A DNA stretch of 64,000 nucleotides from Nocardia otitidiscaviarum NBRC 14405 (GCF_000308635.1 NZ_BAGD01000279.1:32739-96738), one strand, 5' to 3'. Shown: positions 8,954-18,431, counted from the stretch's first letter. A program made the numbers and translations. Notes: a model not told the origin generated them from the sequence alone.

Positions 8954-9925
8954 ATGAGCGATGTGGAATTTCGATCCGAAGAATTCACCTCCGATGACCA
9001 GGACCCTGCGGGGTCCTGGGACCAGTACCTCAAGGACAAACAGGGATCGGTCGGGTTGACGTTCCCTGGGGAGTTCCGGTCGAGGGCTTTCGCTCAATGG
9101 CTAGGTCCCATGCAGATGGTCAAATTCAGCACAGCCCCGCTCGACTATCGGCGTTCTGCCCGCAATATCCGCGCCGATGACGATGACCGCAGCTATCGGC
9201 TTCTCATCCCCTTGAGCGGGCACTTCACATTCGAGCAGGGAGACTCCCGGGAGTTCTTCTACCCCGGCAAAGTCGGCTTCTTCCGGTGGCACCGCCCCCT
9301 GTTCATGACTCAGGACGACGAGGTCACCGCACTGATCCTCACCGTCGGCAAAGACGCGGTCGATACACAATGCGCTGAGTCCGCACCACTTGCTCTGAAC
9401 GAGAATCGCCCGCTGGTGCAAGCACTTCAGGGACAGGCCCGTCTGCTCGGCGAGGCCCAGGGCTGGACAGCAGCCGATTGGAGCGTCGCCTACAACAGCA
9501 CGCTCGCGATCCTCAAGGGAGTCCTCAACCCAGACCCCGGTACCAAGCTGGGCACGCACGCGGACCTCGCCGAACGCGCCCGGCGGCTCATCGAATTGCA
9601 CGCGAAAGACCCCGATGTGACCCCGGAGGCCATCGCCGCCATGATGGGCATCGGCGAGCGCACGCTGTTCACAAGTCTCAAGCTCGCCGGATACCCTCCC
9701 CCGACGACGATGCTGCGCGAGGTCCGCGTCGAGCGCGCACACCAGCGAGTGCGGACCGCGCTGCCATTCAACACGGACAGAGTCGCGTTCGAGGAGGGTT
9801 TTCCGAGCCCCCGCGCTTTCCGGGAAGCCTATCGAGAGCGCTTCGGAATGAGCCCGAAACAGATGCGCGAAAAACTGTTCGGTACCCCGGCTCGCAGCTC
9901 CGACAGTCCTGAGACGCAGGAGTGA
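8954..9925 (+). CDS. AraC-family transcriptional regulator
   Basis: 323 residues from the ATG at 8954; the open frame extends upstream into the P450 gene and terminator, but that part is not protein-like. The N-terminal ~190 residues resemble the AraC-binding-like cupin domain (RSYRLLIPLSGHFTFEQG). The C-terminal ~100 residues form the twin-HTH AraC domain: VTPEAIAAMMGIGERTLF, then VAFEEGFPSPRAFREAYRE and FGMSPKQMREKLFG. Likely a ligand-responsive activator. The position after the P450 pair and before the hydrolase suggests local targets, which is inference. Confidence 0.9.
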   Translation: MSDVEFRSEEFTSDDQDPAGSWDQYLKDKQGSVGLTFPGEFRSRAFAQWLGPMQMVKFSTAPLDYRRSARNIRADDDDRSYRLLIPLSGHFTFEQGDSREFFYPGKVGFFRWHRPLFMTQDDEVTALILTVGKDAVDTQCAESAPLALNENRPLVQALQGQARLLGEAQGWTAADWSVAYNSTLAILKGVLNPDPGTKLGTHADLAERARRLIELHAKDPDVTPEAIAAMMGIGERTLFTSLKLAGYPPPTTMLREVRVERAHQRVRTALPFNTDRVAFEEGFPSPRAFREAYRERFGMSPKQMREKLFGTPARSSDSPETQE

Positions 9926-10008
9926 CGCAATAGCCACGCTGAGCCACACTCGAACTACTCTGGGATCCCTCAGCCATTGTTTCTCTCCAGCAAATCAGGG
10001 ACAGCTCA

Positions 10009-10650
10009 ATGACATTGCGGACCCGCGCCGTCTGCCCTCGCGGTGCCACCCTCATCATCAGCGAAGTTGGACCGGCCCATGGTCGGCCGGTGCTGCTCAG
10101 TCCCCCACTGGATATCGGCCTACGAGCACTCCAGCCCGTCATGGAGGGGCTGGCATCACGGGGGTATCGGGTGTTCGCCGGTGATCACCGCGGTCAGGGA
10201 ACGAACGCGGTGAAGCGCGGACACCTGGACATCACCCTGACCGGCATGACTGCCGATGCCATGTCCGTCATCGACGGTCTGGGCCTGCGCAAACCGCACG
10301 TCGTCGGGCAGGGGCTAGGCGGACTGGTCGCGCTGGCGCTGGCGGCCTGGCGGCCCGATCTCATCGCCTCGGCCACAGCGATCGCCGCGTCGGCCGAAGC
10401 CGACGACCATCGCGAGACCAGCGCAAGCATCCTCGATGATCTCCGTGGGTGCCGCCTGCCCGTGCTCGCTCTCTCCGGCGCAGGCGAGCGCCCCACCCCC
10501 CACCACATCAGCGGAGCCGCGGTTGCCGCCGTCCCGGGCGGGCGGCAGGTCACTAACGTGGCGCTGGGCCAGCTGGACGTACTGATCGAGCATCTCGAGG
10601 AGCAGTTCGCCATCGCTGATCACGCCAGCGGCGATGCCACCGATGGCTGA
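10009..10650 (+). CDS. Alpha/beta-hydrolase-fold protein lacking the nucleophile
   Basis: 213 residues with the oxyanion/HG-type start (PVLLSPPLD) and GDHRGQG, both typical of alpha/beta hydrolases. The nucleophile elbow reads VGQGLGGLV where GxSxG is expected, so the catalytic Ser is Gly. The catalytic His segment (usually GHxxxxE) reads LGQLDVLIEHLEE. The protein is also ~50 residues shorter than typical hydrolases. It is therefore probably not a hydrolase; binding, proteolytic-subunit or vestigial roles are open. The start ATG at 10009 has a weak GGGACAG ribosome site. Confidence 0.7.
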   Translation: MTLRTRAVCPRGATLIISEVGPAHGRPVLLSPPLDIGLRALQPVMEGLASRGYRVFAGDHRGQGTNAVKRGHLDITLTGMTADAMSVIDGLGLRKPHVVGQGLGGLVALALAAWRPDLIASATAIAASAEADDHRETSASILDDLRGCRLPVLALSGAGERPTPHHISGAAVAAVPGGRQVTNVALGQLDVLIEHLEEQFAIADHASGDATDG

Positions 10651-10814
10651 GGACGCTCTCGACGACCTGGCAGCCCCGACCGCTGACCACCACCACACCC
10701 ATGGGAGTGAGCGGATCAACGAGGGCAGCGGGCATAATGGGCTGTGCCGCAGAATGATTCGTGCACCACGGCGAGCAGTTCGGGCACCGTGAACGAGCAA
10801 CAAAGGATTACGAA

Positions 10815-11042
10815 ATGACTCCAGAGCCCATCGACTCCCGCGCCGCCGAACTTGCGCCACACGAGACCGCCCGCCGGATCGCCGAGGCAGCGGAGCATCT
10901 CATGAACGACGAAGGCGACGTCTTCGCTGCGGAGGCCCTGATCATGTCCATTCCCCCCGGCAGTGCGGCTGACATCGCCCCCATCGGGGAATCCGGCGCT
11001 GGCGAACCAGGCGATGCGGCAACGGATCAGCCACGCGGGTAG
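10815..11042 (+). CDS. Small acidic hypothetical protein
   Basis: 75 residues from the ATG at 10815 with AAAGGA upstream. One likely helix (ETARRIAEAAEHLMNDE) is followed by a Gly/Pro/Ala-rich acidic tail. I do not recognise a family. It stands alone between the hydrolase-like gene and a convergent gene on the minus strand. Confidence 0.45.
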   Translation: MTPEPIDSRAAELAPHETARRIAEAAEHLMNDEGDVFAAEALIMSIPPGSAADIAPIGESGAGEPGDAATDQPRG

Positions 11043-11105
11043 TCGCAGATAGCCAGGTCGCCGCCAGCGGCGGGTCCGTCGTCGGATGACCGGGCCCGAT
11101 GAAGC

Positions 11106-11858
11106 TCAGGGTTCGAACCATCGTGCGGCCCGTTCACGGACGGGCCAGAATCGCTCCGGCCGATACGGGCCGCCCGCTGTAGTGGGGCACGGCGACCCGA
11201 TGTGGTAGGGCAGCTCGCCATCGGCGTAGAGGTCGTCGACCTCCACCGGCGACAGCGCCCGCTCGCCCACCGCGCGGAAAGACCACCCGCCCGGGTTCGG
11301 CTCCCACCCGTCCGGGTCGATCTCGTACACGCGCCGCACGCTGCCGCCCACCGCGATCACCGCGTGCCGCGCGCACGTGCGCACATGTACCCCGACGCGC
11401 CACACACCCCGGTCCGCGTCGTACTGTGCGGGGACGCCCATCTCGCCGATTCCCGCGCGCGGATCATCCTGCTGGGTCTCCTGCGCGCGGGCCTGGTGCG
11501 AAATGACCACGACGCAGTGGCAGATCGTCAAATCCCCCCACCGGTCGCGCGCGGCTTGATCGGTCAGCCCGGCCGCGCGCGCAAGATCCTCCTGTGTTGC
11601 GCCGTGCGCGAAAGCGTCCGCGGCGACCCGATTCTCGAGCGCCGACACCGCAGGCCGCAGGACACCGGCCAGCTCGCCGAGCGCGGCGAGGTGAGTCATC
11701 CGCTGATCCGCGCCCGGCGAGATCTGGGTGTGCAGCTCGATCAGATCGAGTATCGCGCGGATACGCTCGATCGGCGCTGCGGGCAACCGATCGAACTCAC
11801 CGTGCAGCAGCCTTAGCCGCGAACCCGCAGGCAACCGGCGACCGGGATCGGTACACAT
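11106..11858 (-). CDS. Hypothetical protein with HTH-like segment
   Basis: 250 residues from the ATG at 11858. The N-terminal half is helical and ends in a HTH-like stretch, GATQEDLARAAGLTDQAARDRW. The C-terminal half has strands and the segment RVGVHVRTCARHAVIAVGG. Actinobacterial proteins with an N-terminal 'sigma-like' HTH and a poorly conserved C-domain look like this, but I cannot name the family. It is transcribed leftward and faces the small acidic gene. The acyl-CoA dehydrogenase gene upstream on the same strand is 96 bp away. Confidence 0.55.
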   Translation of the reverse strand: MCTDPGRRLPAGSRLRLLHGEFDRLPAAPIERIRAILDLIELHTQISPGADQRMTHLAALGELAGVLRPAVSALENRVAADAFAHGATQEDLARAAGLTDQAARDRWGDLTICHCVVVISHQARAQETQQDDPRAGIGEMGVPAQYDADRGVWRVGVHVRTCARHAVIAVGGSVRRVYEIDPDGWEPNPGGWSFRAVGERALSPVEVDDLYADGELPYHIGSPCPTTAGGPYRPERFWPVRERAARWFEP

Positions 11859-11954
11859 ACGGACAGACTAGTCTGCGCCAGCTGGGCACGATGACCGTAT
11901 GACGTTGTGCAGCAACGCCATACGGTTCTGATTCCATCGCGTGTGATGCAGCCT

Positions 11955-13790
11955 TCAGCGGCGTGCGCGGGTTCTGACGGCGGCGAATTGCTCGGCGTCC
12001 CAGCCGACGTGATCCATCCACGTCTGGATGTAGTCGCCGGTGAACAGCGGGCCAGGCAGCGCGGGGAGCGCGAACGCGGCTACCAGCGTGGGCAGCTGTT
12101 CGGCGATCACGCGCAGGTGGCGCGAGAGTTCGGTGGTGATCGCCGCCGCATACTGCGGTGTCAGGCGGCGGTTGGCGGTGTACCAGGTTCCGTGCGCCTC
12201 GATTCGACCCAGGGCGTAAGCCGCGGCCGCCGAAGCGGCGAGCTTGCGGGCGGTCGGGTCCGCGGTGGTGAACGCCGCCGTCGCCATGGCGGTGGCGGCC
12301 AGACGTTCGGCTGTCGCAGTGGCCAACTCGATGGCCGCCGAGTCGCGACCGAGAGCGCTGCCCGCTGCCTGGTGGCTGCCAGAACTCAACGCGGCGGCGA
12401 TCATACGCTCACGATCGGCGAGCATCGCCACGTACCAGGGCAGCTGTGTCGGTGTGCCCGGCAGTTGCAGCGCGGTCAGAGCGCGGCCCTGTTTGCCCGC
12501 CGTCACCTGCATGATCTGGTTCTCGCCTTCGGCAGTCCGGATCGCGGCGAGGTTCCCGATCCAGTCGACGAGGTGATTGATACGCAGCGCGCCTTGAGCG
12601 GCTGCCCGGTCGCGGCACATCATCAGCACGTCGTTGGCGGTGTTGGACAGCAGCGGTTTGGCGAGCATCGACCACAACGCGTGCTCTGCGGCGGTGGCGG
12701 TGGAATCCGTGCGCAGATCACGCAGGCGGCGGCCGAGCACGCTGGTCGCATACACCGCGGCGAGCCCGGTGGCGAGATCCCGCTGCACCGCGTCGCGGTC
12801 GGCCATCAGCGTGCCGGAGCCGGGTCGCCGTTGGCGGCTGTAGTTCACCAGTCCGGCCAAACCTGCGCGGGCGCTGGCGATAGCAGCATTGGCGAGGTCG
12901 AGGCGGCCGTTGCCGAGAACGCTGATCGCGCGGTGGAAGCGGCTGCGCGGCGGTAGATCGCAGCTGAAATTCCCGTCGGCGTCAATCTGCGCCCAATCCC
13001 CGCCTAGTAGGGCTTCGCGAGGTAGCCATACCCCGTCGAACTTGATCAAGGCGTGGTCCATGGGCGCGGAGTCCTTGTCGGGCAGCCGGACTACACGCAC
13101 GCCCTCGGCCAGCCCCTCACGCGTCCGCAGCTTCAGCAGGAAGGGCAGCACGCCTTCGTCTCGCCCGCCAACGATGAGTCGTGCGGTGACCACGACTGTT
13201 TTCGGCACGCGAACGTCGGCAACATTAGGCATGAACTTGATGGCCTCGGCGGCCGGGGTGGTCAGCCGGAAGCCGCCGGTGGCCGGTTCCCAGGTGGCGG
13301 TGGTCTGATGATCGGCGCCGTTGGTGCCGCCGAGTTCGGTCAGCATCAACACGCCCAGAGCCTCAGCGGTGTCCAACTCGGCCAGACACTCTTGCTGGTA
13401 GCGAGATCCGTTGCCCAGAGCAAGAATTGCGCCGATCGCCAGGTCGAAATGGCCGGTGAGGACGAGCAGCAATCTGGGCGCAGCGATCTGCGCCCAGTCA
13501 CACAGCGCCCCGCGCAGTTGGGCATCGGCGGCGATCTCGCGGGCCGGACGGCCCAGCCCCGCGATGACCGCGCGCAGCAGGGCCGGGGCGTGTTCTGCTT
13601 GTTGCGCGAAAGTGAGGCCGGAGGTGGGCTGGTCGGCCAAGCCGGCGACGATGTCACGGACCCGGGTGTGCATCGCGATGTGCTCGCCGAAGATCACCCC
13701 CTGTAATGCTGCGACGGTGGCAGCGGAATCGGTGTGCCGCAGCGGTGGTTCGGCGAAGGTTCCGTCGACGGGAAGATCTGTCGTGGTCAT
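11955..13790 (-). CDS. Acyl-CoA dehydrogenase / acyl-CoA oxidase-like flavoprotein
   Basis: 611 residues from the ATG at 13790, with AGGTGAG upstream; an in-frame GTG lies 9 bp earlier. The middle domain has the FAD/substrate-binding TELGGTNGADHQTTATW. A PRSRFHRAISVLGNGRLDLA stretch and the long C-terminal helical domain match acyl-CoA oxidases (ACOX), which are longer than dehydrogenases of ~390 residues. Known reaction: alpha,beta-desaturation of an acyl-CoA thioester with FAD, with O2 as acceptor if it is an oxidase. I did not place the catalytic Glu with certainty. The second EXXR-less P450 gene follows upstream on the same strand after 150 bp, so a shared lipid-oxidation role is possible. 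Confidence 0.8.
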   Translation of the reverse strand: MTTTDLPVDGTFAEPPLRHTDSAATVAALQGVIFGEHIAMHTRVRDIVAGLADQPTSGLTFAQQAEHAPALLRAVIAGLGRPAREIAADAQLRGALCDWAQIAAPRLLLVLTGHFDLAIGAILALGNGSRYQQECLAELDTAEALGVLMLTELGGTNGADHQTTATWEPATGGFRLTTPAAEAIKFMPNVADVRVPKTVVVTARLIVGGRDEGVLPFLLKLRTREGLAEGVRVVRLPDKDSAPMDHALIKFDGVWLPREALLGGDWAQIDADGNFSCDLPPRSRFHRAISVLGNGRLDLANAAIASARAGLAGLVNYSRQRRPGSGTLMADRDAVQRDLATGLAAVYATSVLGRRLRDLRTDSTATAAEHALWSMLAKPLLSNTANDVLMMCRDRAAAQGALRINHLVDWIGNLAAIRTAEGENQIMQVTAGKQGRALTALQLPGTPTQLPWYVAMLADRERMIAAALSSGSHQAAGSALGRDSAAIELATATAERLAATAMATAAFTTADPTARKLAASAAAAYALGRIEAHGTWYTANRRLTPQYAAAITTELSRHLRVIAEQLPTLVAAFALPALPGPLFTGDYIQTWMDHVGWDAEQFAAVRTRARR

Positions 13791-13940
13791 GGCACTCACC
13801 TATCTTGCGATGCTGCCCGTGCCGCTCGAATGGTGGGGCGCGGCACGTTCAATTGTTACTTTTCGGACCATTTGCCGGTGGGCTTCCGGGCCGACTGGGA
13901 GGCGGGTTGTGTGTGGGGGGCTATCGCCGGTGTGAGGTTG

Positions 13941-15197
13941 TCACCGGATGTGCAGCCGAGGGGATGGAGGGAAGGTGACGGGGAGCGCCTCGAGTGCGCG
14001 GTGGAACGGCCCGGGCCGCCATGTGAGGCCCTCCGGCGCGACGGCGAGCGCGAGTTCGGGCAGCGCGTCGAGCAACTGGTCGATGGCGTCGCGGGCGATC
14101 AGCTGCGACACCGAGCGAGCGTTCGACGGACACGCGTGCGGGCCCGTCCCCCACCCCAGATGCCAACCGTTGCCAGCGTATTCACCGGTGTTGATCTCGG
14201 GACTGTTGTTGCAGGCCGCCATGCTGGTGATCACCGGCTGGTCGACCGGCAGCCACACGCCGTCGACCAGCATCGGCTGGCGCGGGTAGGTCAGGCAGTA
14301 GTTGGCCAACGGCGGGTCGGTGGTCAGGATCTCGTCGAGCACCGACTGCGTTGAAGGTGGGAAGCCGTTGATGGCGCTGAACCGATGCGCGTCGGTGAGC
14401 ATCAGCAGCAGACTATTGGCGATGAGGTTCTGCGGGATCTCGATCCCGGCGCTGTAGCAGGTGACGAGCTGGTGGATCATCTCGAGATCGGTCAACCGGG
14501 AGGGGTGCTGGACCAGCCGCGTGGCGATATCGTCACCAGGCTCACGGCGCTTGAGATGAGTGAGTTCGAGCAGTGCCGAATCGAGCATGTTGTTGACCGT
14601 TGCGGTGTCAACACCCTCGAACAGAGCCGCACTGGCGGCCGCGACCCGCTCGCCGATCTCCGGCGGGCACCCGATGATCTCGTTAAGCACGGAGAACACC
14701 AGCGGCAAGCAGTACTGCGCCAACAGATCCGCAGATCCGTCGGCACAGAAGCTATTGATGATCGCGACGGCGTTCCGCTCCACATTGGCACGCAGCCCGT
14801 GCAGATCGACCCCGCGCAGCGCATCGTTGGTCGCCTGGCGGTAGCGGTGGTGGTCGGCGGTATTGCCGTTGGTACGCAGGGCGTTCGGCCGCCATTCGAT
14901 CATGGGCATGATCGGCAGGTTCGCCGGCACGGTCTTCTGCCACGCCCGCGGATCAGCGGAGAAGTGCTCAGGGTCATTGAGGATGCGGACCGCGGTGTGA
15001 TACCCGATCACCAAGGTGGCCGAGATTCCGGGCCAGAGCTCGACCGGAACCAAAGTACCGTAGCGTGATCGCATCTCGCGGTACGCGGCATGCGGATCGG
15101 CCGCGAACTCGGGGGTGTAGAGCGGCACTCGCGGTCCGAGCTGCTCAACCGCCAGGGTCGGAGTGTCGTCGTCGTGTTGGTGGACGATGTATTGCAC
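13941..15197 (-). CDS. EXXR-less cytochrome P450 (CYP157-like), copy 2
   Basis: 418 residues from GTG 15197, preceded by GGGAGA; the longer frame upstream is Pro-rich and unlikely to be translated. Close paralog of the protein at 6350-7585 (shared blocks include MAACNN, PRQP, ALPVTFPPS). It too lacks ExxR: the K-helix reads DEILTTDPP (E289-I-L-T292). The I-helix is YSAGIEIPQNL, again without the acid/Thr pair. The haem Cys is kept (GTGPHACPSN, C356). No canonical P450 partner lies next to this copy; the acyl-CoA dehydrogenase-like gene is downstream. Biochemical role unknown. Confidence 0.83.
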   Translation of the reverse strand: MQYIVHQHDDDTPTLAVEQLGPRVPLYTPEFAADPHAAYREMRSRYGTLVPVELWPGISATLVIGYHTAVRILNDPEHFSADPRAWQKTVPANLPIMPMIEWRPNALRTNGNTADHHRYRQATNDALRGVDLHGLRANVERNAVAIINSFCADGSADLLAQYCLPLVFSVLNEIIGCPPEIGERVAAASAALFEGVDTATVNNMLDSALLELTHLKRREPGDDIATRLVQHPSRLTDLEMIHQLVTCYSAGIEIPQNLIANSLLLMLTDAHRFSAINGFPPSTQSVLDEILTTDPPLANYCLTYPRQPMLVDGVWLPVDQPVITSMAACNNSPEINTGEYAGNGWHLGWGTGPHACPSNARSVSQLIARDAIDQLLDALPELALAVAPEGLTWRPGPFHRALEALPVTFPPSPRLHIR

Positions 15198-15737
15198 AGG
15201 GGGTCTCCCGTAGAAGGGTGCATGAGTGGGAAGCGGTGGGATGTCCGTCGATGACGAAGGACGGCACCGCAGGAACGGACGTGTGCTCCACGGCAACTTG
15301 AGCTGCGGGGGCACTGCGAGCGAGCTGGTCGAGCGCTTCTTCCACGACGGTCGCTACCGACGTGGTGGGGCAGTGATGGGAACCCGCACCCAAGGCCAGA
15401 TTCCTCTCTGTGCCGTGCCGTGCCCGACGCGATCAAGCACGATGCTGGACCGATTGCCCTCGGCGTGCCGGATACGTTCGATTCAGCTCAGTTAGCTAGC
15501 GCCGCTTGATGTTACCGATCGGAGCTACCGCGCGCACCGCCAACGAGTGAAGAGCAACACCGCCGCATCGCACTGTTCATCGCCCCCACCCGCTCACCGA
15601 CCTGCCGGTATCCGCGCCGTCGGCCAGGTGGTAGGTCCGAGGATCGTTGGAGGGACCGAGATGTCGCCGCGAATCGGTTAACCAACATCAGCGTGTCGCG
15701 GCGCGCTGCATGGCCCGCCCGTGCAAGGATGTTCGGC
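15198..15737. other. Non-coding spacer between cargo and plasmid backbone
   Basis: No gene is supported in these 540 bp. A short leftward frame (15145-15393, TTG start) overlaps the P450 N-terminus and has no good ribosome site. The spacer marks the change from metabolic genes to plasmid-type genes. Confidence 0.4.
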
Positions 15738-15998
15738 ATGGCTGGGAAGAAACAGCTGCCGTACACGCGCAAAACGTTCGGCTTCAAACTGCACCCGAAT
15801 GTCGACAAACTGATCGACGATCTCGCCGCGCAGAAAACCGGCGGCGACCGCAGTAGGTGGCTGACGTTGATGGTGTCGGAGCAGAGCGGAACCCCGGTCG
15901 ATGAGCTGCTCGTGCCGGACGACAAGAACCAGACGGCCATGCCGCCGTCGACCGGCGAGAAGAAGGCCAGCTCACGCAAGCGGAAGTCGGTCGCCTGA
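15738..15998 (+). CDS. Small ribbon-helix-helix-like DNA-binding protein
   Basis: 86 residues from the ATG at 15738, with AAGGA nine bases upstream. The order strand (FGFKLHP), helix (NVDKLIDDLAAQ), turn (GGDRS), helix (RWLTLMVSEQ) fits a ribbon-helix-helix fold. The C-terminal ~20 residues are Lys/Arg-rich. It lies 223 bp ahead of the replication gene and ends at a terminator, so a copy-number or autoregulatory role is plausible. The family name is inference. Confidence 0.55.
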   Translation: MAGKKQLPYTRKTFGFKLHPNVDKLIDDLAAQKTGGDRSRWLTLMVSEQSGTPVDELLVPDDKNQTAMPPSTGEKKASSRKRKSVA

Positions 15999-16100
15999 GA
16001 TGGTGGCAGACGCGATGTAGGACGCGAGCCACCCAGCCCGTAGATGTTTGCGGGTTCTAACTGAATAACGACCTTGGGCCGAACCAGCCGAAGAATGGCT

Positions 16101-16137
16101 GAGGGCCCTCGCGCCTTGGACAAGTGCGAGAGCCCTC
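16101..16137 (+). terminator. Terminator between RHH-like and replication genes
   Basis: A 12-bp stem with one mismatch (16101-16112 with 16126-16137) sits ~100 bases after the RHH-like stop and is followed by AATAAAG. Confidence 0.6.
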
Positions 16138-16220
16138 AATAAAGCCTCAGGGGAGAGCTGCAACCCTACTCCCCATCTTGGTAAGGCCCCTCAGCAACCC
16201 ATAGACCAAGGACAAGTCTT

Positions 16221-18431
16221 TTGCTGAAGGAACCTAGGGTCGATGGTACCGCACTGCCAAAATCCAGCGCTACTGGATCGGTTCGTGTCGGTACGCCTGT
16301 GACCCCCCTGACACAAACAGTCAGCGAATCCACGCTGACCCTCAGCACCGAGAGCGGCGCTCTTGGTGAGCCGGCCGACGAGGCCGCAGCACGTGCCCTG
16401 TGGGCCGCCTTGACCGTGTACATCGCGGGCCGGGCGTGGATGCGGCTGTACGTGCCGCCCGCCCATCGTGGCGCGAAGGGCAAATACGACGACGCCAAGC
16501 GGCTAACGACCCGCAATCTGCCCGATCGGCCCGCAGCGGTGTGCATCTACGACGGCACCGGCCGTACCGGCGTGCTCGTGTTCGATTTCGACCCCAAGCC
16601 GCGGAACGGCTCTGCGGCCGCATGGGCCGAAGCACGCGCCGCCGTGGAACGCGACGCCGCGCAGCTGATCAGCTGGGTACGGCAGGCCGGTGGGCAGGTG
16701 GTCGCTGATCGCAGTCCGCGCGGCGGCATCCATGTGTATGTCCCTCTCGCTATGGGCGAGAGGCTGCGGTGTGCCTCGTTGCGGCCGTTGTATCGGCAGC
16801 TTCAACGACTGCTGCCGTCACTCGACATCAAGCCGATGGATGGCGAAAAGCAGGGATGCATCACGCCGCCCGGTGCCCGCTGCAAAGGCGGCGGATTCCG
16901 CACCCTCTACGGCGGGATGAGCGTGGCCGACGCTGTCGCTGCGTTCAAAACCCGTTCCGTGCCCCGGCTCGTCGCTCATCTACGAGCCCTCCTCGCCGAC
17001 GAGGGCGAACTCGACGTACCCGAGACCACCGACGAGTTCCCGGTCGTGCCTGCGGTCGTCGAGCGTATCGGCGCCGACGAGCGTTTGCCCGCAGATCTGG
17101 TGACCGCGAGAGCCCTTCGGCCATGGGTTCCGGCCTTCCTGCGCTACGGCACGGTGCCCGAGCTGACCGACCCGGCCGGAGACCCGTGGACGCCCAGCCA
17201 TGCGCGGCTGTCAGTGCTCAACCAGCACGCCGCACGCGGCTGGAGCCTCGCAGATATCCGAGCCACCAAGACCGATCCGGACTGGGCCGCGTTCTGGGCC
17301 GCCTACGCGTGCCGCAACGACCGAGTGAGGCGCCTGCGCGGGGATTGGGAGCGTGCCTTCGCCGCTGCCAAGACTCGCATGAGCAGCAAGGCGGAAAAAT
17401 CGTCTCAACCCGCCCATGAATCCAACCAAGTGCACACAGGGGGGTTGGGGGACCTCCGAGATCTACGCTGGAAGCTCGCTGCCGCCCGCAAGTGGGTCCT
17501 GCTGTGCGGGGAGTTCCCCGGCCGCCAGCAATGGACAGCCCTGATCGTGGTGACGGCGCTCGCGGCGGCGCTGTCGATGACCGGAGGAGACTCTGCCGCC
17601 GTGGGCAAGCGCTGGTTGTCGGTCGCGGCCGGTCTGTGCGGGGAGGAAGCCGTCAGCACCGTCCTGCGCAAACTGCGGTCCACGCCGGGGTCGCCGGTCC
17701 GGTTTCTGTCCCGCTGGGACGCCCGCTCGCACTGCGGAGACCGCTATACCCTGGTCTCCCCTCGCTTGGAGGGCACGATCGTGCGAGCGGCGGACTGGGA
17801 GGCCCTGGCGGCGCGTCCGGAGCCGCTCGAGGCGATCTGGACCGAACTCGGGTTTGCGTCCTGGTGGGTGTACACCGTCTTGCAGGCCATCGAGCCCGGA
17901 TTCGGCGAGACGGTGGCACCGGAGGAATTGGCGGCGGCCGCCCGCGTGAGCCTGAGTACGGTGCATCGCGCCAGCCGCCGACTTCAGCAGGCCGGCCTGG
18001 TCGACTTCGGTCACGGATGGATCGCGCGGTCCGGGCGTTCACCGCGGCGGGTGCCGGACCTCAGCGCGCGAACCGAACAGCGCCGCGCTGACCGGATCGT
18101 CCGTCACCAGCGCGAACGCGCTGAGTTCTGGAGCTTCTGGGATCTCGTCACCGCCAACTACGACGCCCGCGAGATCAGTGGCTACACCAGTGTCGAGGAG
18201 GTGAACCGGGAGACCGACGACTACCTAGCGGCCGCCTTCCCCGACGTGCGACCACCAGACGACGACGGCGGCGGCGATGACCTGGCCGCACTCACCCTGC
18301 TCCAGCTCGAGCTCGGTGCCGAGATCATCGACAACGCCCCAGAACAGCGGGTGATGCCCGCTGTCGGGCAGGGTCAGGGCTTCACACGCACGTACGGGAT
18401 GGCGGACCTGTCGGGCCCGCCGTCGCGGTGA
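16221..18431 (+). CDS. Plasmid replication protein with Prim-Pol (AEP-like) domain
   Basis: Up to 736 residues. The N-terminal third has archaeo-eukaryotic primase signatures: VLVFDFDPKP near residue 122 (hhhDhD metal site) and SPRGGIHVYVPL near 169 (the sxH motif). LDIKPMDGE near 205 could supply the third acid. A winged-helix-like segment lies near 575-600 (VAPEELAAAARVSLSTVHRASRRLQQ region). Actinobacterial plasmid Rep proteins often join a Prim-Pol to a helical DNA-binding part. No Walker A helicase motif was seen. The start is unsure: TTG at 16221 lacks a good ribosome site, and GTG at 16299 is an alternative. Its 3' end overlaps the convergent HAD-like gene by 58 bp. Confidence 0.75.
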   Translation: MLKEPRVDGTALPKSSATGSVRVGTPVTPLTQTVSESTLTLSTESGALGEPADEAAARALWAALTVYIAGRAWMRLYVPPAHRGAKGKYDDAKRLTTRNLPDRPAAVCIYDGTGRTGVLVFDFDPKPRNGSAAAWAEARAAVERDAAQLISWVRQAGGQVVADRSPRGGIHVYVPLAMGERLRCASLRPLYRQLQRLLPSLDIKPMDGEKQGCITPPGARCKGGGFRTLYGGMSVADAVAAFKTRSVPRLVAHLRALLADEGELDVPETTDEFPVVPAVVERIGADERLPADLVTARALRPWVPAFLRYGTVPELTDPAGDPWTPSHARLSVLNQHAARGWSLADIRATKTDPDWAAFWAAYACRNDRVRRLRGDWERAFAAAKTRMSSKAEKSSQPAHESNQVHTGGLGDLRDLRWKLAAARKWVLLCGEFPGRQQWTALIVVTALAAALSMTGGDSAAVGKRWLSVAAGLCGEEAVSTVLRKLRSTPGSPVRFLSRWDARSHCGDRYTLVSPRLEGTIVRAADWEALAARPEPLEAIWTELGFASWWVYTVLQAIEPGFGETVAPEELAAAARVSLSTVHRASRRLQQAGLVDFGHGWIARSGRSPRRVPDLSARTEQRRADRIVRHQRERAEFWSFWDLVTANYDAREISGYTSVEEVNRETDDYLAAAFPDVRPPDDDGGGDDLAALTLLQLELGAEIIDNAPEQRVMPAVGQGQGFTRTYGMADLSGPPSR

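Noticed and set aside
11100..11130. GGGTTCGAACC, a tRNA T-loop-like sequence
   Set aside because: It is the coding end of the hypothetical gene on the minus strand; no acceptor, D or anticodon stems can be drawn around it.
15145..15393. 82-codon leftward frame before the second EXXR-less P450
   Set aside because: TTG start without ribosome site and 53-bp overlap with the P450; possibly a relic.
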